Positions 33,996 through 46,400 of a stretch of DNA of 64,000 nucleotides are shown in pieces. The stretch is from Stenopsyche tienmushanensis. Lineage: Eukaryota > Arthropoda > Insecta > Trichoptera > Stenopsychidae. Location of the stretch: contig WACJ01000470.1 in the NCBI GenBank assembly GCA_008973525.1, forward strand, positions 18,830 through 82,829, read 5' to 3'. Both the position numbers and the translations under genes were made by a program. Under the pieces are notes generated by a model, which searched no databases, had not been told where the DNA came from, and saw only the letters and a list, made by a program, of their open reading frames with translations. The first letter of the stretch is position 1; every line of letters starts with the position of its first letter.

Positions 33996-36845
33996 GAGTC
34001 TTCTCCCGATAGTCGGAGGTAAAACGACTCGGCGCTCGATACGCTTTGCGAAAATAATTCGTTTCTGTGATACGTTGAGTTCTTTCTGTGACTTGTCGGC
34101 ACCTCACCGCCGGGGCTGCGCCCTTCGACAGGGCCCCCTTCATCAGTAAGACCGTTTCATCTTGTCCTAACGAAAATTACACGCGAAACATTATAATATA
34201 ATGCTAAATTTGATTACATCTCATCCTTCGTTATCGCCTAAACATGCGGCTTATGGCAAACATCGAAATTCAAAGAAATGCATTTTTTGTGCCGTTCTTT
34301 TCTCTACCTCCAGTGGGCCGTTCCCAATCGACGCTTAACTGTAATAAAATTAAGGACTTAAAAACCTTTCAATAATTGTCAAAGTTTAACATTCAGTCTT
34401 CTCCCGATAGTCGGAGGTAAAACGACTCGGCGCTCGATACGCTTTGCGAAAATAATTCGTTTCTGTGATACGTTGAGTTCTTTCTGTGACTTGTCGGCAC
34501 CTCACCGCCGGGGCTGCGCCCTTCGACAGGGCCCCCTTCATCAGTAAGACCGTTTCATCTTGTCCTAACGAAAATTACACGCGAAACATTATAATATAAT
34601 GCTAAATTTGATTACATCTCATCCTTCGTTATCGCCTAAACATGCGGCTTATGGCAAACATCGAAATTCAAAGAAATGCATTTTTTGTGCCTTTCTTTTC
34701 TCTACCTCCAGTGGGCCGTTCCCAATCGACGCTTAACTGTAATAAAATTAAGGACTTAAAAACCTTTTAATAATTGTCAAAGTTTAACATTCAGTCTTCT
34801 CCCGATAGTCGGAGGTAAAACGACTCGGCGCTCGATACGCTTTGCGAAAATAATTCGTTTCTGTGATACGTTGAGTTCTTTCTGTGACTTGTCGGCACCC
34901 CCAACGCCGGGGACCCCCCCCTGCACTTTCCCCCGCGCAAGTTTATTCGTACGCTCTGACGAAACGCCGACTACACTTGTATATAATAATCGCGAGTGAC
35001 GCCGAAAAACATTGTTTTTACGACATCTGCACAAAAAATGGAACATCTTCACCGCGTCACTTGAGAGGAACTACAACAAGGATAATAACGCAAGTAAGAT
35101 CATAATAATCCAAGCTTCCAAGGTAAGTGAATTAACAAATACTCGCACACGTCCGCCTCCTACTATCACATAAACGCGGGAACACTGGGAGCAAAATGCT
35201 TTTTCGACTGCTCCCATAATACAATCTTGACTATAAAACTATTTGATATGGACCTGACTATTTGATATTACTTGATACCTGACTTTAACCTATTCGTTTC
35301 AGCTATGTCTATATATTTTTTCCAGTTCTTTCTTCTTGGTGTTCTTCCAGAACAATAGGAACACCAAGAGGACGGCCTCGAGGAGATGCATATGATGATC
35401 TTTACTTTGCAACGAAAAACAACATTGTCTTCCGTTGACTTCTATATCGTTTTGTAATCGCCGAACTGAGAGGGGCAACCTGAAAAAATGGCGAAACCAC
35501 TCAGTTTCGAATTCGCTCGGGTAAGTTGTACGGTGACGGGGAGACACCCTCAGTTGGTGTAGGAGCGAATCCGAGATGCACTTAAGCGTCACGTATGTCT
35601 TCACCCTACCCCGGCAACGCCCTAGCGAGGAAAGGGGGGACTGGACTCCTTGTACTCCAGAAAGCCCTTTCCAGTAGAGTCAAAAAGGTCGTCTAGAGTA
35701 GTTTTCCACCATCTCCCTATGAAAACTACTCAGTCTTTACAAACACCCCAAACTCCTTATCGAGACGTTCGCGAAAGTGTTCATCAATACGTTCACTCAG
35801 GATACCCGTTGGGTGAGCGTTCAAAATAAAACTCGGTGGTAATGCTACCTTCAATATCGAGCGAATGAGGAGGTGAATGTATGATACAGACGAAATGGAT
35901 GTAACCCCTTTCCTATGAATGGATATTGAAGAGGCCCATAGTTCTGTAGTGGACTGTTAGTGGCTGCACTATGATGATGATGATGATACAATACTATTGG
36001 CCACCTGACTAGTACCTTTTTACAGAGTAGATACTTAAATACTCTTCTAACAGCAAGCTGATACCCAGTTTATATACTATTCATTGCTTTTTATACGAAT
36101 CTTAACTTGAATGTCGCTCGTTGTCTCTTGCATGATCTTCCCTACTTAGCAGTATGGAACTCGAGGAACCTCACCGGTTCGGATCCGAGAGGCTCTAGGA
36201 ACGGAGCAGGAACAAGAAGAACACCAAGAAGACGGCCTCGAGGAGATGCATTTGATGATCTTTACTTTGCAACGAAAAACAACATTGTCTTCCGTTGACT
36301 TCTATATCGTTTTGTAATCGCCGAACTGAGAGGGGCAACCTGAAAAAATGGCGAAACCACTCAGTTTCGAATTCGCTCGGGTAAGTTGTACGGTGACGGG
36401 GAGACACCCTCAGTTGGTGTAGGAGCGAATCCGAGATGCACTTAAGCGTCACGTATGTCTTCACCCTACCCCGGCAACGCCCTAGCGAGGAAAGGGGGGA
36501 CTGGACTCCTTGTACTCCAGAAAGCCCTTTCCAGTAGAGTCAAAAAGGTCGTCTAGAGTAGTTTTCCACCACCTCCCTATGAAAACTACGCAGTCTTTAC
36601 AAACCCCCCAAACTCCTTATCGAGACGTTCGCGAAAGTGTTCGTCAATACGTTCACTCAGGATACCCGTTGGGTGAGCGTTCAAAATAAAACTCGGTGGT
36701 AATGCTACCTTCAATATCGAGCGAATGAGGAGGTGAATGTATGATACAGACGAAATGGATGTAACCCCTTTCCTATGAATGGATATTGAAGAGGCCCATA
36801 GTTCTGTAGTGGACTGTTAGTGGCTGCGCTATGATGATGATGATG
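33996..36845 (+). mobile_element. Non-LTR retroelement derivative with promoter-like monomers, about 2.85 kb
   Basis: The left flank AATTAACTTCA (33985-33995) is repeated exactly at 36846-36856, so the interval behaves as one insertion with an 11-bp target duplication. It opens with tandem 398-bp units, passes through a unique part with a GTAAGTG donor-like site (35122), and ends with two nearly identical segments offset by 860 bp, each closing in an ATGATGATGATG tail. A variable-length target duplication plus a 3' microsatellite tail is the mark of target-primed insertion (LINE class). No reverse transcriptase is left. A possible coding remnant in the 3' part reads GTRRTPRRRPRGDAF, a basic stretch of the kind seen near the end of some LINE proteins. 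Clade is not known. Confidence 0.7.
33997..34899 (+). repeat. Tandem array of a 398-bp unit (2.27 copies)
   Basis: Units start with AGTCTTCTCCCGATAGTCGG at 33997, 34395 and 34793. The first two units differ at only a couple of positions, so duplication is recent. The third diverges after GTCGGCACC (34899). Units 2 and 3 begin in a TCAGTC context, like an arthropod start site. Each also holds a GC-rich stretch ending in ACAGGGCCCCC. The layout resembles the 5' promoter monomers of some LINEs. Confidence 0.9.
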
Positions 36846-36846
36846 A
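35361..36846 (+). repeat. Two 626-bp copies offset by 860 bp
   Basis: 35361-35986 and 36221-36846 agree almost base for base, with scattered single changes (for example CATATGATG against CATTTGATG). Both end in (ATG)n. The 234 bp between them belongs to the second copy, since 18,050 has the same upstream sequence. Just left of copy 1, TCTTCTTGGTGTTCTTCC is an inverted match to GAAGAACACCAAGAAG, suggesting a fold-back junction. Three copies share a minus-strand open frame (CISDSLLHQLRVSPRHRTTY), which probably reflects recent common origin. Confidence 0.9.
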
Positions 36847-36856
36847 ATTAACTTCA

Positions 36857-38593
36857 AACTGAGTACGAACCTTTTCTATATAACCTTCTATTATTCCTAA
36901 TAGATTTAAGTCAAAAAATATTTTTTTACTATTTGAAAAATATTTAAACAGTGACAAAATAAGGCCAAAAAATGACTTGACTATATTTTTTTAAACAGTC
37001 GCCTTTAAAGGGGATTTTAATTCATTATGGCAGTTAACTTTCGCATAGAAGCAGGCTCCAAAACTTAATTATCTTGTGAAGTGGGATGGCTAAAAGGTAT
37101 TTTGAATATTGTTTTTATAATTGTGTCGATGAATGTAATCATCATGAGGCTTTCTTGCGTTAGAAGTGAAACATCTTAGTTTCTAGGAAAAGTTGATTTC
37201 TTGCATTGTTTTTTTTTCCATATTTGATAACGGAAATTGTTAGTTAAAGGATTAAGCTGTGGTTGTATAATATAACATAAAATAGGCTTGCTACTGGTCT
37301 ACTGGTTGCTTTATGCTGCATATATACATACACACACATATACAGCAAAGGCGGCGCTGCGCATGCGCATAGCGTCTTTATAATAGACGACGCACCCGAA
37401 CACACTACAAACGATTCTTCCTCTTTTTCAGTCCATCTGTTGGTTGGAGTTTCACTTTACGTGACATTCAAGCCAATACCGTGCTCATAGAAGTTTTACA
37501 TAAAAAACAAAAATATATCGTACTATAATGAATCCGTACTCGTCGGGGTCACAATAAATAGGAGCTACCTATATTCGATCGAGCAGGAGCAATACATTGT
37601 ATGAATATAGGAAGGGAGCCAGATGTGGCCTGAAATAAAAGCACTGTCCCAATCATCCTCATTTGTAGCAATGAACAATTACCAAAGTCCAGGCGACCTG
37701 GCATTTACAAGACGCCGCTGCAATAACTTATTTTCAACATCCAACATCTCAATGTCACTCCACCACGGCCGTCTGTGCTTTCCCGTATATTTTTGGGGCC
37801 GTTAAAAATACGCTTTTTCACGCGTTCCGTAACCCATGTCGAAATATATCAAGCAGAAATAAAATGTTTACTTTTCAGCAACGGTAAGTCCCGGGTTTTA
37901 CCCCATCGTCTTCGGGATTTATGATTGCGAATTCATCAACAGTCGTCACGCGCAGTACGCACAACTTTCTAATGCGCACTCGAAAACGATGCCGGTTAAA
38001 ATGGCCGGATTATATTATGATTTATGCTTCAACGCGGGAGACTTTGCTCCAATTTGCAGAGGAGTAAGAATACATCAAGATGCACATTCAAGGTGACCAC
38101 GAAAATAGTGAGGGAGCATAATGTTTGAATGACGTTGTCAGTTTGACGGACGTTGGGTAAACATATCGATCGTAAATGTCGACCTTTACGTTTTGCACAT
38201 ATTCGTTTCAAAGCTAATTCCCGCTTAACAGATTTGGATGTGTATAAATAGCTTTTGAGCCTTCAGATAAAACGCTCTAAATTAATATAGGCATGGGATA
38301 AAAGGGGAAGCAAAATATTAAGCAGGCGGAGGAAAGAATAATACTCTTAACATAGAACATAAGGCTCAAAATGTCTGATGAAGTGATTTCATATATCAAA
38401 ATATTTTTTAAAATCAATCAAAGTGACCGATTTTTTAATTATATAATTAATTTCATTGAACGCTGTGGTATTTTTTTGTGGGTAAAGCTGTGGGTGTTGC
38501 GATAATCGTTTTTAAATTAAAAAGATGATTTACATCTTTATTGTTGAATCTCATACTGAGATATACTTTATTCATCCTGAAATATTTATCATT
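36857..38593. other. Noncoding stretch with a GC-richer block at 37.6-38.1 kb
   Basis: Possible conserved regulatory DNA by composition only; contains CAACGGTAAGTCCC near 37,880 (a donor-like site on the plus strand) with no convincing exon. Confidence 0.25.
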
Positions 38594-39286
38594 GCGTGGG
38601 TATTTTGCCCATTGACCAACAAAATATTTTTGGGAATTAGAGGGGGTATTTTACTACGCTTCACACATAGGTCCTATGTCCTAAATATCAGGCTTGTCGA
38701 AATATAATTTTTATTCAACATTTTGAAAAGATACCCAAAATGTCACCCTAAATCCGCATAACTTTTAAATCTGTGATTGAAATAGTTTGAAATAACTGTT
38801 TTTGCGAGCCACGGAATAGGGCACGTCTCCATATAAAGAAATCAAATGGTGTCAGGTCTGGAGACCGTGCGAACTACTCTTAATAACTTATTGCATCATT
38901 TGTATGACATGTAGCATATCGTTGGAAAGGATATAATCTAGAGATTTTTTTAAAAATCAAACCAAGTTCAAAAAAGTTATTATTTTTTTTGTTTAAATAA
39001 TTTAGATGTGGACATTTCTCATTCGATTGCACATTTTATTTAACTTTGGCAGCTCAGAAGTAATTTTATTTAAATCAATCGCATATTATAATAACTTTTT
39101 TCATTAAAAATACATTGCAAAATACAAAAACAGTTATTTTGTGTTATACAAGCACAAATTAAAGTAAAAATAATTCTATTTCGACAACTGTGACGCTTAG
39201 GACATAAAGTCTATGTATGAAAGGTTACAAAAGATTCCCCAGCCCTCAAAAAGAATCGGTCGTTCCATGTGAAGAACACCCTGTAT
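38594..39286 (-). mobile_element. Deleted DDE transposon with long inverted ends
   Basis: The left end (GGGTATTTTGCCCATTGACC...) is an inverted copy of the family end seen at 20.8 and 29.9 kb. The right end reads GAACACCCTGTAT. Inverted similarity runs over about 200 bp. Between them the minus strand (38875-38800) reads RSPDLTPFDFFIW, the SPDLTPxDFFLWG motif of Tc1-like DDE transposases, which contains one of the catalytic acidic residues. The rest of the protein is deleted. Confidence 0.7.
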
Positions 39287-42200
39287 TATTGGTTTTTTGT
39301 ACAATTGCTGGTACAAAAAATATGAATTAAACACTCTTCATTGATATTAGCCAAACTACGAAATTTTTCCACATCCACCTTATTCTATAAGAACTCTCTC
39401 CGACAAGTTTGTGCCTTTTTTGCCACTTGGAGAACTTTTTATGTAATAAAATGTTTAGAACCCGGGACGAGATAATTTAGTATCTCGCTGCAAAATACAT
39501 TAAAGCTTTTTTGATTGAATACATTGTTTTGTAAAGGCTGTGGCGTTTTAATTCTCACTTACGATTTCCGAACGTTCATGTATTATGCCCTATTAACATT
39601 ATTAAATAATTAAAGAGCTGTTAAATAGATGAGTTGATGAATTATTTTTTTGAAATGTATTCCAGAATTGAAAGCAAAAAGATAAAACAATAAGAGTTAC
39701 TTTTAAGCATTTTGTCCCCAAATTTTCAAATTAGTTCTAAGTAGTGAAATCAACTTCTCATTTCTACAAACATTAAATTTTAACCAAAAATCTTAATCTA
39801 GTCATGATTTTTAAATTCATTTTAACCAACATGATTGTTCATTTTAACCAAACATTCATAATGGTGCATTCTTAATTTACGATCTTCATTCCATGTCATT
39901 TAACATGGAAGAAAGCTCGCAATATGCGTTTTTCATTATTTGAAATTTTCATTAAAAAAAACCAGGATGGCTTGCTGAATTTTCGTTCTTTCACAATCTA
40001 CCATCTTCTGGTTTTATCATTATAAAATGTATGAAATTGATTTTAAAAAGTAAATTGAGCTACCCTGAAACTTGAGGTGAAGAGTGTGTGAGTAACCCGG
40101 TGCTTATGGAAAGGGGTTGGGCAGGTTTTCCATGAAGTGGGCGTAGCTTCACCCTTGACGTGCGTGCGCACTTCTTCATCAAATCCATAAAAAGACGGCT
40201 CCTCTTACCTCCTCGAACATCACGCGAATATCTTCGAGATGCTCAATTGAAGCCAACCGATATTTTTAAATTGCATACGTAGATTATCGTCAACCTTGAA
40301 AGCATCGAAGCTATTTTCGAACATATAATTTGGCAATGCATATCATTTTTTCTATTTGATTCAGGAACGCTTTCATTAGGTCTTTAGGTTGTGATTTATG
40401 ATATTCTCTAGTGTGTATTAACGAGCTATTCTTTTGTGCTGGCTGATTTATTGAACGCTTTCTTCGTAATTCAAGTATATGGAAATTATAAGATCTAATA
40501 ATATCTTCTGGAACAATTTTCTTCTATGTAAACATGTTGGAATTTGAAGTAGTAAGATTTTATCAATAAAAACTAGCATTGAAAATAATCCCTTTTATAC
40601 GTTTTTTAAAATTGTGAGTGACGTGTTTCGACATTTTAGTACAAAGGCTATCGTTTTTTTTTAAATACATTCGACATTATTATTTTAATTCAATTGAAAT
40701 AGATTTATTCAGTACATATAGGTGGAATTTATCTAGATAATCATCGAAAAATAGTATGAGTATAAAATTCCTCATTGCATGAATATTTATGACATTTTTT
40801 ATAACTGAGTTATTGGCTGGAAAATCTCAATTTTGTTATTTACCAAGGACCCAACATAGCATGTTTGATTACCTTTTAATTTATTTGCTATATTGGATGT
40901 ATAAGTTTGACTATGACATTTTGTAAAAAAATGAAACACATCTCTCACATTAAAAAAAAACTAAAGTAAATAACAAATCGTTTGTATTTGTGGAAGAACA
41001 ATCATTATATATATTGGTACTTTGTGTAATATTTGAACTTGAAAGAACATCAAATATTAAGCGAGTCTAGTATAATTAATGTAATTCATTTCCATTGCTT
41101 TTTCCCACGATTAACCCCAATCATCCCTCTAGCTAAATTTACACAGAGAGGTGTTGACGTGTAACAGCCTAAGTAAATATTTACTATAGGAATCCACGTG
41201 GCCTTTATTTGGCGTACGTTACCTAAGTCAACTACTAACCTGACCCAATTAGGGTAAAAGTCAAACTATAAGTTTACAGCATCTAAAAACAAACAATTCA
41301 TTCGATCGATTTTCACAAATAAGTAAACAGTAATAACAACTTACTCAATGATTGTAATTTGAAATGGTTTATTAGAATTCTGATAATAACATAAGATTAG
41401 ATTTAAAGCATTCCAATCTCAGATACAAGGATTTTTTTATCTGGAGATAAAAACAACATAATATATTATGTGTTTGTTTATTGTGCATATTCTTCTTCTT
41501 GTAGTATAATATCCGTTACCGAACATACGCAATCTCCATCGGAGATTTTTTCAGGGATATACATTTAATATACGAGTATGATGTTTTTCCATTATCTTCT
41601 ACTTATGCTTAAATTAGGATAAGGTTATTTGAATAGGAATATCGGAATATTTATTTCTTTAAATCTGATTTGAGATGATTGATCTAAAATATTAAACATT
41701 ATGATCTCTCTAACACTTATTAAAAGTGTGTATCAATTATCATCCTTGTTATCAATTAATTTGTTATAAAATAAAATATTGTCAGTGGACAAAGCGCCCC
41801 TTTAAAAGCAGATTCTATTCTGATTGCCCTGGCCCAGTTACACCCCCTGTTCCACATAATAAAACATTGTGTAATACTTTTCTGGATATAATAAATATTT
41901 TCTCACCATTACCCTCACCCTGGAACGATCCCACGTCCCCTGAGGTCAGCGTTAAATATTGCGAAGAACGAACCGTATCACCCCCTACTAGCAATGGAGT
42001 CACTCTCTGCATTAACTCTCTTTGATATTATCACCCGCCACCCTAATATAAAGATGCAATCGCAATGTAAAGAGTGTTTCTCTCTTATCTGCATGTATAA
42101 CCGCTAATTATGGAATCATTAGGGCACTATTTCGTATGAAAATATGCGTGTTTTATTGAAAATGGTTTAGAGCTCCTGTATAACACTTTGTATGGCATTG

Positions 42201-42528
42201 TGTGCGTTATGAAATACAATACAAGCTATTTTAATGAATAATCGAAGTGAACGAGGATACCTACTTTCGCCTAAGTGCCCCATCATACTTTCAGCATGGC
42301 ACACGTTCGATATTATCAGTTACAACCCTTTCGTGACCATTGTTCGTCGTACATAATTGCGTTTTCAATTCGAAATCTATACACGCTGTAAATAGTCTGA
42401 ATATTGTTTGTCTTTTTATAAAGTAGAGCGAGTTACGAATCACGATGATTTTACGTGGTTTGTATTTTTCATGTATGTCGGAATTCGGACTCATTGATAG
42501 ATTGGAGGCCATCGAAAAGGTCAGCTTT
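39287..42528. other. Noncoding stretch
   Basis: AT-rich; GC-richer patch at 40,080-40,260 and a Pro-rich 99-codon plus-strand frame at 41,726-42,025 without a recognisable family. Confidence 0.3.
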
Positions 42529-42696
42529 CTACCGGGAAATTTTGTGACGTTGCGCTTTTTGTTTGTATCCTTTGTCGAGGCCGACGCTAATGGCGGCACG
42601 TGGCATCACCTCGTGCTTCCGGTGGACGTTCAGCTCCTCCTTCCGGAAGGCCGCGTGCGCCAACCCTTTGTTTGTCCTCACTTCTTCCTCTGCCAT
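42529..42696 (-). CDS. Small basic open frame, unknown
   Basis: ATG at 42696 opens 55 codons to TAG, reading MAEEEVRTNKGLAHAAFRKE and on through a Lys/Arg/His-rich sequence ending HKISR. The region is GC-rich against AT-rich flanks and codons look used. A donor-like CCCGGTAGAA overlaps the stop, so it could be a first exon. Plus-strand frames are also open here. No family is recognised, and no further exon was found. Confidence 0.2.
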   Translation of the reverse strand: MAEEEVRTNKGLAHAAFRKEELNVHRKHEVMPRAAISVGLDKGYKQKAQRHKISR

Positions 42697-42832
42697 AGAG
42701 GTTCTCAAACGGAGTGTTATTGAAATATAATATGGTCAAATAATACATTTAAAAATAAAATATCTCAATATTAATACATAAGATGTAATGAGCCTGTTCT
42801 ATTAAATATTAATCGATTCATTATATATTCTA

Positions 42833-43400
42833 ATCCCCAAGCCTGGCAAGGATATATATGACGTCAAATCATACAGACCCATCAGCTTACTTCCAATAAT
42901 TTCCAAAATTTTTGAAAAACTATTACTGAAGAGATTTAGGCCAATAATTGAGAAAAACAATCTAATAACCAATCACAAATTTGGATTTCGCAATTGGACA
43001 GACTTTAACCTGGAAGACGCACATAAGCAAGATGAGAAAGCAACTGGAAATCAAAATGAGAATGCTGTATTGGTTAAATGGGCCAAAAATCAGATCTGTC
43101 TCTAGTAACGTTCCATGGTACGTGACAAACGAATCGATACACAGAGAATTAATCATACCAATAGTGAGGCAGGAGATTGAAAACCATAGCCAGAAATACA
43201 AAAAAGATTGAACACACACCCCAACCGCCTTGTTGAAGAGCTAATCAGTCAAGCCTCCGGGACGCATAGGCTGCAAAGATGTATGGTTCATGACCTGGAC
43301 AAAAGGATCGAATGAATGAACATTAGGTCCTCATTAATGAACGGGGACCTACACTAGATATAACTTACCCTGATTTCCTGGTGATAAAAAGTATGATAAT
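42833..43400 (+). mobile_element. Jockey LINE, internally deleted, with 3' end
   Basis: The left part reads IPKPGKDIYDVKSYRPISLL, then SKIFEKLLLKRF and NHKFGFRN, the classic start of a Jockey reverse transcriptase domain. Near 42,997 it jumps to the far C-terminal region (LTWKTHISKMRKQLEIKMRM, then LYWLNGPK, then PWYVTNESIHREL), so the catalytic core is deleted. The frame closes KRIE-stop at 43314, with a short 3' untranslated tail. It is truncated at the 5' side. Confidence 0.85.
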
Positions 43401-46400
43401 TTTGGTATTATATAATACGTAGATCTTCTCCTACTTACATTTTTGTATTCGTGTATGTATTCATATATCCAAGTTTAACCCTGAGAAAATCTTATGTGTT
43501 TGGTAATGGATATGGCACCCCAAAAAGAAGGATCTTTCAAAGATAACTTCAATCAGCTTATTTAGAATCAAACTCATACAATCAAATCTGATTATAAAAA
43601 AGGATTGATCTGAAATACGTCCAATCTCTTTTTGTCATAATTGGATTCCAAAGCATTATTAACTACCATTTATAAATATCAATTAACTAGCATATAATGT
43701 TCTATTGTAGTAACCACTCCGAGTGAAAAGTTTGAGGGTGTCTGTGCATTATTTGACTCCTCTCGGGTATCGTGTGTCAAAGCAGTGTTTTTATTTAATA
43801 GCACGTAACAGAATTTGTCTTGGGGACAAATTATTGTGTGTGGGTGGCGCTTGTTAATATCACTAGGGGTAATAAATATTAAAGTCATTATTTTTGTTAG
43901 CGGGATGCAGCCGCTACATGGTCAAATGTCAGCCTTTATTTTAAAAACGTATTGTTTTGTTGGATCCGGTTGGTGTGAAACCGTGTGAATGTTCTACTTT
44001 TACGACCGTTTATTATTTGGATTTGTTTAAAATGCTTGAGAGGAGACGGATTGTATGGGAGTCCTGTAGACTCGATTTTGTGTGCTGAAAATGCTGGAAC
44101 TTGCATAAGAAATTATTGTTAGAATCGTGTGGAAAGTCATTTTGATATGAAATATTGCAATGCATGATAATAATCGTCATTGCAAAATACAGTGCTTTTT
44201 AGATTTCATCTACTTTTTCACCACCGATTGTTTCCTTGGATGACTTATCTAGAAATATTATATTTCTCACCAGCTGTAAATCATTTTGAAAGCTTTTATC
44301 GTGTAATAATTTAGTAAAATTCGATTGATTACATTGACCATGCTTCAATAAATACAAAAGACCAAAGAAAGTTAGAAATAGTTGATTGTTAATTAATTAT
44401 AATATTTACTTTTTACATCTATCTTTAAATGACAAATTAGAAAGTGATGATGATACAACCATGGAAGATTGTTCATCAATCCCTACGTCATCTGAACCAC
44501 AAATTTGATTAGGAAATCTTTGCATATACATATGTTTAAATGCTTAAAGCAATCAAGATATTAATATTTGCCATGCGAAAAAAATATTATTTAGTCTATG
44601 AAATAGAAACATGCTGCCATTGAAATCGACTTTAAATAAAATATCTTATATCTTGCTAAATATTAATGTTATAAACACTATAAAAATACGCGTAAACATT
44701 GTTCAAAGTTAAACAAATTTTACGATATCATGAAATCAAAATACTATCTGAATAATTCGCGTGCCAATATTTATTCATTTACAAGCAGATATTTGAATGC
44801 ATCGTTTCATAATCAACGCGCATAATAATGATGCGTGATTTTGTATGGACAACATCAGGCCAATTCTCGGTAAATTGTAATCTTATTATTAACATAGTTG
44901 AGCTTTTAATTTTGCAATTATAATTAGTTTGGGTGAGGTTACTCTTTTTAAAGAAGGGTTCAATCGAACTCACGATAGGTCATCGTAGGTCTGTAACTCT
45001 TTTTGTAACACGCTTATTTTCCAATAACATTTTATTTAAAGCATTTTGTAAAGTTTTTTGAATCTGTTACTCAATAATAAACAAATTTAATTACAATATA
45101 TGTTAAGGGATCGGAAAGTATTAATAAAATATGATTTGTAAAATGTTTATTAAAACTCATATTTTAAATTTTTGCCAATTTTAGGGCAATTTTGCATTAA
45201 ACTCAAGCTCTTTCTTATTTAATTTACTTGTACGATGAAAATTCATTTGACAATTTTACGATTGTTTGACGAGAATAGTCTTTCTGCCTGAAGATTTTGT
45301 GTATTTGGGTAATTATTATATAGTTTTAGTTATTGAATATAATGAAATTATTTTTTTGCAGTCAATGTATGTGGTTAAAGACATTGAATGTGACAATTTC
45401 ATCATCATCTTTAAACAATTTTTGTTGCAAATCAGTCGAGATAAAGTTTCATCTTCCTCTGTTTGGATTTCAGCCCGAATCTGCACAATAATGATTCAAG
45501 TAGCAACACACCATGCATCATTTGGCACATATTTATGTCAAAATTGATCTTGAGACTTCTCATCCAATATGTTATGATGTTTAATATCAATGATGTTTCT
45601 CAGCGCTCATGATGTTGCCAGAAAAGTGACAGCTTTGAAAAGCATAAAACAAATTGTTTTAATTTATATCACTCAAAATAGATATCGTGACGATATACGA
45701 TACCCAGACCGGATCCATTATTATCACCCCTAATTGTACAATAGGTTAAACGGATATTTTACGAATCATTGTTCAATAATCCATTTAGTACCTACGCATT
45801 ATTTACGCTCACCAAAATTAGCACAGGTGATCGAATTGTTGGGAATATCCAGGTGTCTTGTCAATATCCTGGTAGGGTTGCGATGATTGCTCACGATGGC
45901 TATAAATGAGGGGTTGCTCCGATAATAATCTTCTTTTTTGTTTTTCGATCAAACAAAACATAATGCATTATCGTCTGATTTAATGGTCATTCGATGGAAT
46001 ATGAATATGATTTAATTGTGACCTTATAGCCAAATATCTTTATGAGTTTCTCATAAATGGGTGGATGTTGAGCGTAGTTTGTGTGATTGCTAAATACGCT
46101 TAATATGAATATTACGAGTCACGCTATCGTATCAGAATTATGAGAATTTATTGATTCTTTAACTAACCAAATGTCAAAGTGTCAAAAGTATGAAATGCAA
46201 TTCTTAATCGTTTGATAAATTATAAACGTCATCATCAAACCGTTGCATTCCCTTCGCTTCTTTCGCATTGCACATTCATATATTATATTTTACTCATAAA
46301 ACTTATACTAATTCTATTGCTGTACTTATATTATAAGCAGCTGCTAAATAATATTATCAAGTCAACTGATCCTAAATATACGATTACATATTATAATCTA

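Noticed and set aside
40209..40241. 33-bp phase 0-0 exon-like stretch on the minus strand (HLEDIRVMFEE) with a GTAAGA donor
   Set aside because: Too short to trust, weak acceptor, and it does not match the phase of the neighbouring gene's cassettes.
41726..42025. 99-codon Pro-rich plus-strand frame
   Set aside because: No family recognised; the opposite strand is also open.
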